A stretch of 64,000 nucleotides of DNA from Microbacteriaceae bacterium (lineage in GTDB: Bacteria > Actinomycetota > Actinomycetes > Actinomycetales > Microbacteriaceae): NCBI GenBank assembly GCA_004297935.1, contig SCRE01000014.1, forward strand, positions 1-64,000. The letters are read 5' to 3'. Below the pieces are notes generated by a model. That model did not search any database. It was not told the origin of the DNA and was given only the letters and a program-made list of their open reading frames with translations. This document shows positions 18,387 through 26,468 of this stretch, one piece after another (positions within the stretch are counted from its first letter, which is position 1; each line of letters opens with the position of its first letter). A program made the position numbers and the translations under genes.

Positions 18387-18899
18387 ATGAACGAATCGCC
18401 TGAAGCTCCTCTCGTGGTCGCCATGGGGGTGTCCGGTGCCGGCAAGAGCACCATCGGCGCCCTCGTGGCGGATGCGCTCGGTGTCGCGTTCGTCGACGGC
18501 GACGCGCTGCACCCGCTCGCCAACGTTCAGAAGATGGCGGCGGGCACGCCGTTGACCGACGATGACCGGTGGCCGTGGTTGGCGAAGGTCGGGCGGGCGC
18601 TCGCCGACGCGGAGGGGAACGGGCTCGTCGTCGCATGCTCGGCACTGAAGCGCGCCTACCGCGATGCGATTCTCGCCGAGGCGTCGACTGCGATCTTCTT
18701 GCTGCTGAGCGGCTCGCGCGAGGTTCTGTCGAGGCGGCTCGAAGGTCGCAGTGGGCATTTCATGCCGGCCAGCCTGCTCGATTCGCAGCTGGCGACCCTC
18801 GAGCCGTTGCAATCGGACGAGCGCAGCGTGATCGTCGACATCGACGCGCCGGTCGATCAGGTGGTCGCTGCGGCCGTGGCCGGTGTGCGAGCCGCCTGA
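18387..18899 (+). CDS. gntK: Gluconokinase
   Basis: A 170-residue P-loop kinase of the GntK/IdnK family, phosphorylating D-gluconate to 6-phosphogluconate. P-loop GVSGAGKS (residues 14-21), DGDALHPLANVQKMAAGTPLTDDDRWPWL (substrate-binding segment, quoted in parts as HPLANVQKM and PLTDDDRWPWL), CSALKRAYRD and HFMPASLLDSQLATLE are all characteristic. Start ATG follows the 17-base repeat array; reading from the GTG that overlaps manD would put low-complexity repeat translation ahead of the kinase. It shares the transcript direction with manD. A gluconate kinase here suggests that aldonates also enter through this island. Confidence 0.9.
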   Translation: MNESPEAPLVVAMGVSGAGKSTIGALVADALGVAFVDGDALHPLANVQKMAAGTPLTDDDRWPWLAKVGRALADAEGNGLVVACSALKRAYRDAILAEASTAIFLLLSGSREVLSRRLEGRSGHFMPASLLDSQLATLEPLQSDERSVIVDIDAPVDQVVAAAVAGVRAA

Positions 18900-18944
18900 C
18901 GCAGCCTCGCCGCAGTTGAGTTGTCTGGTGGTCAAGTGGCGGAC

Positions 18945-18984
18945 GGTGGTCGATACGCTCGCCGGCGCTCGCTACTCGACCACC
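18945..18984. repeat. REP-like palindromic repeat
   Basis: GGTGGTCGA and TCGACCACC flank a core with TACGCTCGC and GCTCGCTA, giving a 40-base imperfect palindrome. The same TCGATACGCTCGC...GCTCGCTACTCGAC core appears twice behind mfd (25876 and 25944). It is of the dispersed intergenic palindrome type often found in Microbacteriaceae. Confidence 0.7.
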
Positions 18985-19046
18985 AGCCCGGGCAGAAGAA
19001 CGCGCGCTCAGCGAGCGTGTAAGCTTGATCCTTGGACTACGGCGAG

Positions 19047-19079
19047 GGATGCAGCGCGAGCTCCGCAAGCGCGGCATCC
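19047..19079 (+). promoter_or_regulatory. GC-rich hairpin upstream of rplY
   Basis: GGATGC (19047-19052) pairs with GCATCC (19074-19079) and an inner GCGC pairs with GCGC around a small loop. It lies about 115 bases before the rplY start. It could be a leader structure for rplY or a terminator for gntK (no T-run). The rest of the 294-base interval 18900-19193 holds the REP-like palindrome, and otherwise nothing recognised. Confidence 0.35.
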
Positions 19080-19193
19080 GTAATCGACGCGGTGGAGTAC
19101 GGCTTTGCAGCTATTCCTCACGCTGACATGCGTTCGAGTTGAACAACAGATCGAATATCTGGGCTGAAAGCCCGTAACAAGGAGTGCATCACC

Positions 19194-19826
19194 ATGAGTG
19201 ACGACAGCAACAAGGTCGCGGCCGAGCCGCGCGAGAGCTTCGGCAAGGGCGCGGCGCGCAAGATCCGTGCCGCAGGCAAGATCCCCGCGGTGATCTATGG
19301 TCACGGCACGGCCCCGCAGCACGTGACGCTGCCGGGCCACCAGATCGGCCTCATCCTGCGCAAGGCGAACGCCGTGCTCGAACTCGACATCGCCGGCAAG
19401 AGCCAGCTCGCACTGGTCAAGGACGTGCAGAAGGACCCGGTGCGCCAGATCATCGAGCATCTCGATCTGATCGTCGTCAAGAAGGGCGAGAAGGTGCACG
19501 TCGAGGTTCCCGTGCACCTGGAAGGCGAGTCCTTCCCCGGCACGATCGCGATGATCGACGTGAACACGCTGCGTCTCGAGGCCGAGGCGACGAACATCCC
19601 GGAGCGCATCGTCATCAACATCGATGGCCTCGAAGAGGGGCAGCACGTGCTGGCGAAGGACATCCCGTTGCCGGCCGGTTCCGTGCTGATCGACGAGCCG
19701 GACCTGCTGATCGTCGGCATCACCGTGCCGACGGGCTCTGCCGCCGACGAGGCAGCGGACGCCGCGATCGCCGAGGCGGCCAGCGAGGCGAGCGCGGCCG
19801 CAGCAGCAGAAGCAGCCGCGGAGTAG
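19194..19826 (+). CDS. rplY: 50S ribosomal protein L25, Ctc form
   Basis: A 210-residue protein binding 5S rRNA. The N-terminal L25 domain begins RESFGKGAARKIRAAGKIPAVIYG and the second (TL5/Ctc C-terminal) beta domain runs from about residue 100 (VPVHLEGESFPGTIAMIDVNT) to 190. The last 25 residues are an Ala/Glu-rich tail common in actinobacteria. SD AAGGAG precedes the ATG. It is followed by pth, the usual partner. Confidence 0.95.
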   Translation: MSDDSNKVAAEPRESFGKGAARKIRAAGKIPAVIYGHGTAPQHVTLPGHQIGLILRKANAVLELDIAGKSQLALVKDVQKDPVRQIIEHLDLIVVKKGEKVHVEVPVHLEGESFPGTIAMIDVNTLRLEAEATNIPERIVINIDGLEEGQHVLAKDIPLPAGSVLIDEPDLLIVGITVPTGSAADEAADAAIAEAASEASAAAAAEAAAE

Positions 19827-19953
19827 TCAGTAGAGAACAACTCGGTAGCGAACAACAGAGCAGCGAACGGATGCCGGGCCGGAGCGACGCGCTCTGGCCC
19901 GCAGCCGTCCCGCGATCCGGCTTGACGATCCCGTCCCACGATATGAAGCGAAC

Positions 19954-20541
19954 ATGAGCGAGCAGACCTGGCTGGTGGTCGGCCTCGGCAACCCAGGACC
20001 CGACTACGCGAACACCCGGCACAACATCGGACAGATGGTGTTGGCGGAACTGGCGAGCCGGGCATCCGCGACATTCAAGTCGCACAAGACCAACGCGACG
20101 GTCGCCGAGGGGCGCGTCGTGCCGCGCGGTCCGCGGTTCGTACTGGCCAAGCCGAACACGTACATGAATGTGTCCGGTGGACCGGTCGCTCAACTGCTGA
20201 GGTTCTATTCGCTGCAGCCGGACCGACTGATCGTGCTGCAGGACGAGCTCGACATCCCGTTCGACACGCTCAAGCTGAAGTTCGGCGGCGGTCACGGCGG
20301 CCACAACGGCGTCCGCGACATCATCGCCGCAATCGGTACCGGTGATTTCACCCGGGTACGCGTAGGCGTCGGTCGGCCGCCCGGCAGCCGCGCGGCCGCC
20401 GACCACGTGTTGCGCGCGTTCAGCAAGGAAGAGCGCGCCGTTTTGCCCTCTCTGATTGCGGATGCCGCCGACGCAGTCGAGCAGATCGCCTCAGACGGCC
20501 TGCCCGCAGCCCAACTGCGGTTTCACACGACGGACAAGTAG
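19954..20541 (+). CDS. pth: Peptidyl-tRNA hydrolase
   Basis: A 195-residue Pth1-family enzyme recycling peptidyl-tRNA. Catalytic His is in NTRHNIG, the substrate clamp Asn in KPNTYMNVSG, and the DELD and GGHGGHNG(V/L)RDI motifs are complete. It lies 127 bases behind rplY, a conserved pair. Weak ribosome site (AAGCGAAC); the start is fixed by homology of the first strand WLVVGLGNPG. Confidence 0.95.
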   Translation: MSEQTWLVVGLGNPGPDYANTRHNIGQMVLAELASRASATFKSHKTNATVAEGRVVPRGPRFVLAKPNTYMNVSGGPVAQLLRFYSLQPDRLIVLQDELDIPFDTLKLKFGGGHGGHNGVRDIIAAIGTGDFTRVRVGVGRPPGSRAAADHVLRAFSKEERAVLPSLIADAADAVEQIASDGLPAAQLRFHTTDK

Positions 20542-20568
20542 AGGGTCCGCTACTGCCAGGAAATGCTA

Positions 20569-20581
20569 ATGTTGGCAACAT
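20569..20581. promoter_or_regulatory. Palindrome upstream of the toxin-antitoxin pair
   Basis: ATGTTGGCAACAT is symmetrical about its central base and lies 23 bases before the antitoxin start. Phd/YefM antitoxins usually repress their own promoter through such short palindromes; that role is inferred. Confidence 0.45.
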
Positions 20582-20604
20582 ACCTACAATGCGGAGGTGT
20601 GGTG

Positions 20605-20847
20605 ATGGCAACCGTAAGCGCACGCGATTTCAACCACGATGTCAGCGCAGCAAAGCGTGCCGCTGCTCGTGCGCCGCTGATCATCACCGATCGCGGCAAG
20701 CCGTCATTTGTTTTGCTCTCGATTGAGGAGTTCCGTCGGCTCTCCCGCGCGGGCGAAAGTATTGTCGACCTGTTGCGGATGGATCACGCTGACATCGAGT
20801 TCGAGCCCGAGCGCATCGAAACAGCTCTGCGGATACCAGAGCTGTGA
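20605..20847 (+). CDS. Type II antitoxin, Phd/YefM family
   Basis: An 80-residue protein. ATVSARDFNHDVSAAKRAA is the Phd/YefM N-terminal DNA-binding fold and APLIITDRGKPSFVLLSIEEF its second half; the C-terminal 25 acidic residues would wrap the toxin. GGAGG precedes the ATG by 7 bases, which fixes this start rather than earlier in-frame ATGs. It overlaps the toxin gene by four bases (GTGA). Confidence 0.88.
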   Translation: MATVSARDFNHDVSAAKRAAARAPLIITDRGKPSFVLLSIEEFRRLSRAGESIVDLLRMDHADIEFEPERIETALRIPEL

Positions 20848-21263
20848 CCTACCTTCTCGACACGGTGACCGTCAGCGAGTTGCGTAAACCCGCAGCCCGG
20901 GCCGACCCCGGAGTTGTGGCTTGGGCGGCAGCCCAGAATCCGCTGGAGCTGTATCTGTCGGTAATCACTATTCTCGAGATCGAGCTGGGGATCATCCGGA
21001 AGGAACAGGCGGACCCTGTTCAAGGAGTGGTGCTGCGGAGATGGCTCGAGCACGACGTGCTGCCGGCATTCGATGACCGAATCCTGCCTGTCGACCTCGT
21101 GATCGCGCGAGCAACGGCCTCGCTTCACGTTCCTGACCCTCGGCCCGAACGCGACGCAATGATCGCGGCGACTGCTTTCGTGCATGGGCACACCGTAGTC
21201 ACCCGCAATCTCAGCGACTTCGCTCCAACGGGCGTCAAACTGTTGAATCCGTGGGCCAGCTGA
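20844..21263 (+). CDS. PIN-domain toxin, VapC family
   Basis: A 139-residue PIN ribonuclease. The acidic site is complete: Asp6 in YLLDT, Glu45 in ITILEIE, Asp104 in PERDAMIAATA, with TRNLSDF near the end. VapC toxins cleave tRNA or rRNA. Pairing of VapC with a Phd-type antitoxin is well known. The module sits between the core genes pth and yceI, which suggests insertion of a mobile stabilisation cassette. Start is GTG, coupled to the antitoxin stop. Confidence 0.88.
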   Translation: MTYLLDTVTVSELRKPAARADPGVVAWAAAQNPLELYLSVITILEIELGIIRKEQADPVQGVVLRRWLEHDVLPAFDDRILPVDLVIARATASLHVPDPRPERDAMIAATAFVHGHTVVTRNLSDFAPTGVKLLNPWAS

Positions 21264-21476
21264 CACGTGCGTTCAGATAGACGAAGCTTTCTCATCAGAA
21301 CTCGTCTCGCGGCATTCGTGTGCCTGTGCGGCAAACCGGAGATTGAGCGTAAGCCCGGACCGATTCCCGGTGGTCGTCTGGGTAGCGTGCAAAGCCCGGG
21401 CCACCGTGCGGCCTGGTCGTGGGACCCGGCTTCGGCCGGAAACGCGAGGAATCCGCACACCTGGCGAAGAAGCGAC

Positions 21477-21511
21477 GAGGCCCGACGGCTGTACCGCAGC
21501 GGCCGGGCCTC
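21477..21511 (-). terminator. Possible terminator of yceI
   Basis: GAGGCCCG (21477-21484) and CGGGCCTC (21504-21511) can pair across a 19-base loop, 12 bases beyond the yceI stop. No T-run follows on the minus strand, so it may be a Rho-assisted or weak terminator. The preceding interval 21264-21476 shows nothing recognised. Confidence 0.35.
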
Positions 21512-21522
21512 ATTGTGGATCG

Positions 21523-22089
21523 TTACTCGCCGGCGAGCACTGCCTGCAGCTCGAGTGAGATCGTGACCTTGTCGCCGACCAGGACGCCGCCGGTCTCAAG
21601 CGTCGCGTTCCAGCTCAGGCCGAAGTCCTCGCGGTTGACGATGGCCTGTGCGGTCGCGCCTGCCTTGTAGTTGCCGTACGGGTCCGTGCCGAATCCGCCG
21701 AACTCGAAGTCGAACGTCACGGGCTTCGTCACGCCCTTGATCGTGAGCAGGCCGTCGACCTTGTAGTCGCCGTCCACGACGCGGGTGCCCGTCGAGACGA
21801 ATTCGATCGTCGGGAACTCCGGGGCGCTGAAGAAGTCGTTGGTGCGCAGGTGGTTGTCGCGGTTCTCATCACCCGTGTTGATGGACGCAACCTCGGCGGA
21901 TGCGGACACGCTCGACTCGAGCGGGCTCTCGCCGGTCACGAACGTGGCCGAGAACGTGTTGAACTTGCCGCGGACCTTGCTGATCATCATGTGTCGGACG
22001 CTGAAGCCGACCTCGCTGTGTGCGTTGTCGATCGTCCAGGTTCCGGCCTTGTAGCCGGGGATGTCAGTGGCGGTCGTTGTCGTTGTCAT
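21523..22089 (-). CDS. YceI family lipid-binding protein
   Basis: A 188-residue lipocalin-like protein. GTWTIDNAHSEVGFSVRHMM, VRGKFNTFSATF, EFPTIEFVST and VTKPVTFDFEFGG are the successive family motifs. YceI proteins bind isoprenoid or fatty-acyl molecules; this copy has no signal peptide and so is cytoplasmic. Start chosen at ATG with AAGGAG seven bases upstream. Divergent from mfd across 160 bases. Confidence 0.92.
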   Translation of the reverse strand: MTTTTTATDIPGYKAGTWTIDNAHSEVGFSVRHMMISKVRGKFNTFSATFVTGESPLESSVSASAEVASINTGDENRDNHLRTNDFFSAPEFPTIEFVSTGTRVVDGDYKVDGLLTIKGVTKPVTFDFEFGGFGTDPYGNYKAGATAQAIVNREDFGLSWNATLETGGVLVGDKVTISLELQAVLAGE

Positions 22090-22236
22090 CGGGCAAATCT
22101 CCTTGGTCTGTAGTGGATCGGTTCCGTTCGTACGTGTATGCAAACGCATATGGCCGCGCTCTATTCCATGCATATCGATATATTTCGGCCGGTTGCCATT
22201 GGAACGCGCACCCGGTGCCGTGTCGGCACACCCCCG

Positions 22237-22242
22237 TACACT
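22237..22242 (+). promoter_or_regulatory. -10 box for mfd, predicted leaderless
   Basis: TACACT ends seven bases before the GTG of mfd, and no ribosome site precedes that GTG. Transcription would begin at or next to the start codon. Confidence 0.5.
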
Positions 22243-22249
22243 TGGACGA

Positions 22250-25200
22250 GTGATCCTTGAGGGCTTGACACGTGCGCTTGCGCGCACCCAGACATTCGGC
22301 AAAGCCCTTGACGCTGCCGCTCGTGACGCGGACTTCTCCCTGACCGACGGCCTGCGCGCCCCATTGCTGGCCGGTCTGCTCGGCAGACGACCGGAGCGCT
22401 CGCGGTCGATGCTTGTCATCACCGCGACCGGTCGCGAGTCGGAGAGTCTGCGGGGCACGCTCGCCGGACTGCTGCCTTCGGCGGAGATTCTCGACTTCCC
22501 GGCCTGGGAGACACTGCCGCACGAGCGGCTGAGCCCGAGTGCCGAGATCGTCGGGCGTCGGTTGGATACGCTGCGGCGGATGCACGACTGGGCTGAGGCG
22601 GCGACCGCCGGCACTGATCAGCGACCGCTGGTCGTCACGGCATCCGTGCGTGCGGCACTGCAGCCACTCGCCGACAACCTCACCGAGCGAGCGCCGATCG
22701 AACTGAACGTCGGCAGCCGTGGCAATGAGCTCGGCGCCATCGCCGCCCAGCTCGTCGACCTCGCATACTCCCGCGTCGACATGGTCACCCGGCGTGGTGA
22801 GTTCGCGGTGCGCGGTGGCATCCTCGACGTCTTCCCGTCCGTGGCCGAACACCCGTATCGGGTCGACTTCTTCGGTGACGTTCTCGAACAGATCAGAGCG
22901 TTCTCGGTTGCCGACCAACGTTCACTGGCACACGAGGTCGACGCGGTGTCCCTGCCGCCGAGCCGCGAACTGCTCCTCAGCCCGGCCGTGCGCCAGCGCG
23001 CTCGTGAGATGGAGGGCGAATTCCCCAACATCGCGGGGATGCTGTCCAAGATCGCGGAGGGCATCCCGGTCGAGGGCATGGAATCGCTCGCGCCGGCGCT
23101 GGTCGACCGTCTGGTGCCGCTGACCCACTACCTGCCGGCCGGCGCGGCGATCGCCGTCGTCTCGCCCGAGCGTGTCGCGTCTCGCGCGGTCAGCCTGGCC
23201 GAGACGAACCGCGAGTTCCTGTCGGCGGCGTGGAGCGCCGCCACCGCCGGCGCGGCGGCCCCGATCGACCTCGCATCCGGAGATTTCCTGACGCTCGGCG
23301 CGTTGCGTGACTCGGCACGACACCCCGCCTCCGACGCTCTGGCCGCCGACAACCCGTGGTGGACCCTCAGCAGCTTCGACTCGGGTGAAGTCCTGCCGGA
23401 GGAACGCACGATCGAAGAACACCTGACGGTGCGCATCGAAGCGGATGCCGTACCCAGCTTCCAAGGCAACGTCACGGGCGCGCTCGAACACGTCGTCGCG
23501 CTGCTGGCAGACGGTTGGCGCGTCGTCATCGCCGCATCCGGCATCGGCCTGGTCGAACGTGCGGCCGATGTGCTCAGCGAGAACGGCGTCGCCGCGCGCA
23601 TCGTCGAGGACTATCCGGACGGCGCGGAGCCCGGCATCGCCTACCTGGTGCGCGCCGTCGTCGACCACGGGTTCGAAGTTCCGAGCGACAAGATCGCGCT
23701 CATCGGCGAGACCGAGTTCTACGGACGCACGATCGGCTACGACTCGCGTCAGGTGAAGAGACTCGCCGCACGACGCAGGAACGTCGTCGACCCGCTGCAG
23801 CTGAAGGCGGGCGACTACGTCGTGCACCAGACGCACGGCATCGGCAGGTTTGTCGAGCTGACCCAGCGCGAGGTCTCCAGTGGCGGACGGAACGCGGTGA
23901 AAACCAAACGGGAGTACCTCGTGCTCGAGTACGCCCCATCCAGACGCGGTTATCCCGGCGACAAGTTGTACGTTCCGACGGACCAGCTCGACCTGCTCAC
24001 CCGGTACGTCGGCGGCGAGGCACCGGCCCTCAGCAAGATGGGCGGCAGCGACTGGTCGCAGGCCAAGGGCCGTGCGCGCAAGGCCGTGCGCGACATCGCC
24101 GTCGAACTGGTCAAACTGTATTCGGCGCGGATGGCCAGCAAGGGTCATGCGTTCGGCCCGGACACCCCGTGGCAGCGTGAGCTCGAGGAGGCCTTCCCGT
24201 TCGTGGAGACCCCCGATCAGTTGCAGACCATCGATGAGGTGAAGGCCGACATGGAGCGGCCGATACCGATGGACCGGCTGATCTCCGGCGACGTCGGTTT
24301 CGGCAAGACCGAGATCGCCGTGCGCGCCGCGTTCAAGGCGGTGCAGGACGGCAAACAGGTGATCATGCTGGTGCCGACCACGTTGCTGGTCAGACAACAC
24401 TTCGAGACGTTCCAGGAACGGTTCGCCGGCTTCCCGATCCACCTGCGTGCGCTGAGCAGATTTCAGAGCGACCGTGAGGCGGCCGAAACGGTGCGCGGCC
24501 TCGCCGACGGCACGGTCGACGTCGCCATCGGCACGCACCGGCTGCTCACGCCCGGCATCACGATCAAGGATCTCGGTCTCGTCATCATCGACGAGGAGCA
24601 GCGATTCGGCGTCGAGCACAAAGATGCGCTGAAGAAGCTCAAGACCAACGTGGACATCCTGGCGATGAGCGCGACTCCGATCCCGCGCACGCTGGAGATG
24701 GCGGTGACCGGCATCCGCGAGATGTCGACGCTTGCGACACCGCCGGAGGACCGGCATCCGATCCTCACGTTCGTCGGGCCGTCCTCGGATCGGCAGACCG
24801 GTGCGGCGATCAGGCGCGAGCTGCTCCGCGAGGGCCAGATCTTCTTCGTGCACAACCGGGTGTCGAGCATCAACCGGGTCGCGTCGCACCTGGCCGAGCT
24901 GGTGCCCGAGGCGCGCATCGCCGTCGCTCACGGCCAGCTGCCGGAACACGTTCTCGAGCAGATCGTCGTCGACTTCTGGGAGCGCAAGGTCGACGTGCTC
25001 GTGTGCACGACGATCATCGAGACCGGGCTCGACATCGCCAACGCGAACACGATCATCATCGATCGCGCCGACAAGTATGGCCTCAGCCAACTGCATCAGC
25101 TCCGCGGCCGCGTCGGCCGCGGGCGAGAACGTGCATACGCATACTTCCTGTACGACGAGAACAAGCCGCTCAGCGAGACCGCGCACGATCGGCTCTCGAC

Positions 25201-25864
25201 GATCGCCGCGAACAATGAGCTCGGCAGCGGCATGCAGGTCGCGCTCAAAGACCTGGAGATCCGCGGGGCCGGCAACCTGCTGGGCGGCGAACAGTCCGGC
25301 CACATCGCCGGTGTCGGCTTCGACCTGTACCTGCGGATGATCGGCGAGGCGGTGGGCGCGTTCCGCGGCGATGTCGCGGAGGGCCAGACCGAGTTGCGCC
25401 TCGAGCTGCCTGTGGCTGCGCATATCCCGGAAGATTATGTGGACAGCGAGCGATTGCGCCTGGAGGCGTATCAGAAGCTGTCGGCTGCGAGTGGGCCGAA
25501 TGCACCAGACGAGCAGCTGCAGCAGGTGCACGACGAGCTGACCGACCGATACGGCGACCTGCCGCTCGCCGTACAGAATCTGTTCGCCGTGTCGCAGTTG
25601 CGCCGGCACGCGCAGCGGGCCGGCCTCAGCGATGTCGTGGCCATGGGCTCCAACCTGCGGGTCGTCCCTGCGGATCTCGCCGACTCGATCCAGGTGCGAC
25701 TGAAGCGGATGTACCCCGGCTCGCGCTACCTCGAAGCCCAGCATGCCGTGCTCGTGCCGATGCCGCGGGTGAACGGCGAGGCGCTCGCGGACGCCGACCT
25801 GATCGGGTGGGCGACCCAGGTGCTGGATGCGATCTTCCCGGTCAAAGAGCCTGCTGTTCCCTGA
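22250..25864 (+). CDS. mfd: Transcription-repair coupling factor
   Basis: A 1204-residue ATP-dependent translocase that removes stalled RNA polymerase and recruits UvrA. Order: UvrB-like N-terminal part (WETLPHERLSPSAEIVGRRL), RNA-polymerase-interacting CarD-like domain beginning GDYVVHQTHGIGRF near residue 520, helicase lobes with Walker A GDVGFGKTE near 680, DEEQ box IIDEEQRFG near 781, motif VI QLRGRVGRG, and the C-terminal UvrA-binding TRCF domain. The frame is open 190 bases upstream, but the GTG at this position, 6-7 bases after a -10 box, gives the normal family length. Confidence 0.95.
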   Translation: MILEGLTRALARTQTFGKALDAAARDADFSLTDGLRAPLLAGLLGRRPERSRSMLVITATGRESESLRGTLAGLLPSAEILDFPAWETLPHERLSPSAEIVGRRLDTLRRMHDWAEAATAGTDQRPLVVTASVRAALQPLADNLTERAPIELNVGSRGNELGAIAAQLVDLAYSRVDMVTRRGEFAVRGGILDVFPSVAEHPYRVDFFGDVLEQIRAFSVADQRSLAHEVDAVSLPPSRELLLSPAVRQRAREMEGEFPNIAGMLSKIAEGIPVEGMESLAPALVDRLVPLTHYLPAGAAIAVVSPERVASRAVSLAETNREFLSAAWSAATAGAAAPIDLASGDFLTLGALRDSARHPASDALAADNPWWTLSSFDSGEVLPEERTIEEHLTVRIEADAVPSFQGNVTGALEHVVALLADGWRVVIAASGIGLVERAADVLSENGVAARIVEDYPDGAEPGIAYLVRAVVDHGFEVPSDKIALIGETEFYGRTIGYDSRQVKRLAARRRNVVDPLQLKAGDYVVHQTHGIGRFVELTQREVSSGGRNAVKTKREYLVLEYAPSRRGYPGDKLYVPTDQLDLLTRYVGGEAPALSKMGGSDWSQAKGRARKAVRDIAVELVKLYSARMASKGHAFGPDTPWQRELEEAFPFVETPDQLQTIDEVKADMERPIPMDRLISGDVGFGKTEIAVRAAFKAVQDGKQVIMLVPTTLLVRQHFETFQERFAGFPIHLRALSRFQSDREAAETVRGLADGTVDVAIGTHRLLTPGITIKDLGLVIIDEEQRFGVEHKDALKKLKTNVDILAMSATPIPRTLEMAVTGIREMSTLATPPEDRHPILTFVGPSSDRQTGAAIRRELLREGQIFFVHNRVSSINRVASHLAELVPEARIAVAHGQLPEHVLEQIVVDFWERKVDVLVCTTIIETGLDIANANTIIIDRADKYGLSQLHQLRGRVGRGRERAYAYFLYDENKPLSETAHDRLSTIAANNELGSGMQVALKDLEIRGAGNLLGGEQSGHIAGVGFDLYLRMIGEAVGAFRGDVAEGQTELRLELPVAAHIPEDYVDSERLRLEAYQKLSAASGPNAPDEQLQQVHDELTDRYGDLPLAVQNLFAVSQLRRHAQRAGLSDVVAMGSNLRVVPADLADSIQVRLKRMYPGSRYLEAQHAVLVPMPRVNGEALADADLIGWATQVLDAIFPVKEPAVP

Positions 25865-25875
25865 ACGAACCTGTT

Positions 25876-25978
25876 GGTCGAGTAGCCCGCGAGCGCAGTG
25901 AGCAGGCGTATCGAGACCCCGGAGAGCGGCTCGCGGGGTCTCTGGTCTCGATACGCTCGCTTGCGCTCGCTACTCGAC
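25876..25978. repeat. Pair of REP-like palindromes around a hairpin, behind mfd
   Basis: Two inverted copies of a GGTCGAGTAGC...GCGTATCGAGACC element occupy 25876-25918 and 25944-25978. Between them GAGACCCC (25913-25920) and GGGGTCTC (25935-25942) form a third stem. Their core is shared with the element at 18945. The head-to-head arrangement resembles BIME pairs and may terminate or stabilise the mfd transcript. Confidence 0.7.
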
Positions 25979-26012
25979 ACGTCACCCTCCCCATCTGTGC
26001 TAGTTTCACTAA

Positions 26013-26039
26013 TGCAGATGGTGCAGATGGTGCAGATGA
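26013..26039. repeat. Three direct 9-base repeats upstream of the GntR gene
   Basis: TGCAGATGG-TGCAGATGG-TGCAGATGA lie in tandem 22 bases upstream of the start, and CCATCTGTGC (25991-26000) is nearly an inverted copy. Repeated sites like this are candidates for autoregulation by the YtrA-type regulator. Confidence 0.5.
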
Positions 26040-26060
26040 TGTCAATGGGAAGGGAGGCAC

Positions 26061-26468
26061 ATGATGCAGATCGACATCGATCCGCTGTCCGATGTGCCGC
26101 TCTACCAGCAGCTACGCGATCGCGTGGTCGAGGGCATCGCATCCGGTCTGCTCCTGCCCGGGGAGCAGCTCGCCTCCGTGCGTCAGCTTGCGGTGGCGTT
26201 CGGCATCAACGTCGCCACAGTGAGCAAAGCCTACGATCTGCTTCGCCACGAAGGATTGATCCGCACCAACCATAAGTCCGGTTCCGTCGTCGCACGCGGC
26301 CCCGGCGACAGTGTCGCTGCGAACGGATTCGTCGACGACTGGCAATCCAGACTGACCACCCTTCTCGCCGAGGCGTGCGTCCAGGGGCTCAGTTCATCGC
26401 AGATTTCCGAGTCCGTGGACCAGGTACTCGCCGGATTCACCCGCAGCGCTGAAGGAGACCGCACATGA
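26061..26468 (+). CDS. GntR-family regulator, YtrA subfamily
   Basis: A 135-residue protein with a winged helix-turn-helix (PLYQQLRDRVVEGIASGLL, LASVRQLAVAFGINVATVSKAYDLLRHEGLI in parts) and only about 50 residues after it, the short C-terminal form that defines the YtrA subfamily. Such regulators control the membrane protein or ABC transporter genes directly behind them, here a DUF1648 protein overlapping by four bases. ATGATG start; GGGAGG precedes it by 6-9 bases, so either ATG may be used. Confidence 0.9.
   Translation: MMQIDIDPLSDVPLYQQLRDRVVEGIASGLLLPGEQLASVRQLAVAFGINVATVSKAYDLLRHEGLIRTNHKSGSVVARGPGDSVAANGFVDDWQSRLTTLLAEACVQGLSSSQISESVDQVLAGFTRSAEGDRT

Noticed and set aside
20585-20590. 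TACAAT as -10 box of the toxin-antitoxin pair
   Set aside because: It would start transcription at the ribosome site itself, removing the clear GGAGG that precedes the antitoxin ATG.
22187-22200. GGTTGCCATTGG upstream of mfd resembling an island operator
   Set aside because: Only the right half-site matches; yceI and mfd have no link to the island.
22922-25744. A 940-codon open frame antisense to mfd
   Set aside because: Third-position GC bias opens long antisense frames in such DNA; the translation is Arg/His/Asp-rich and resembles no protein, while mfd is complete on the other strand.
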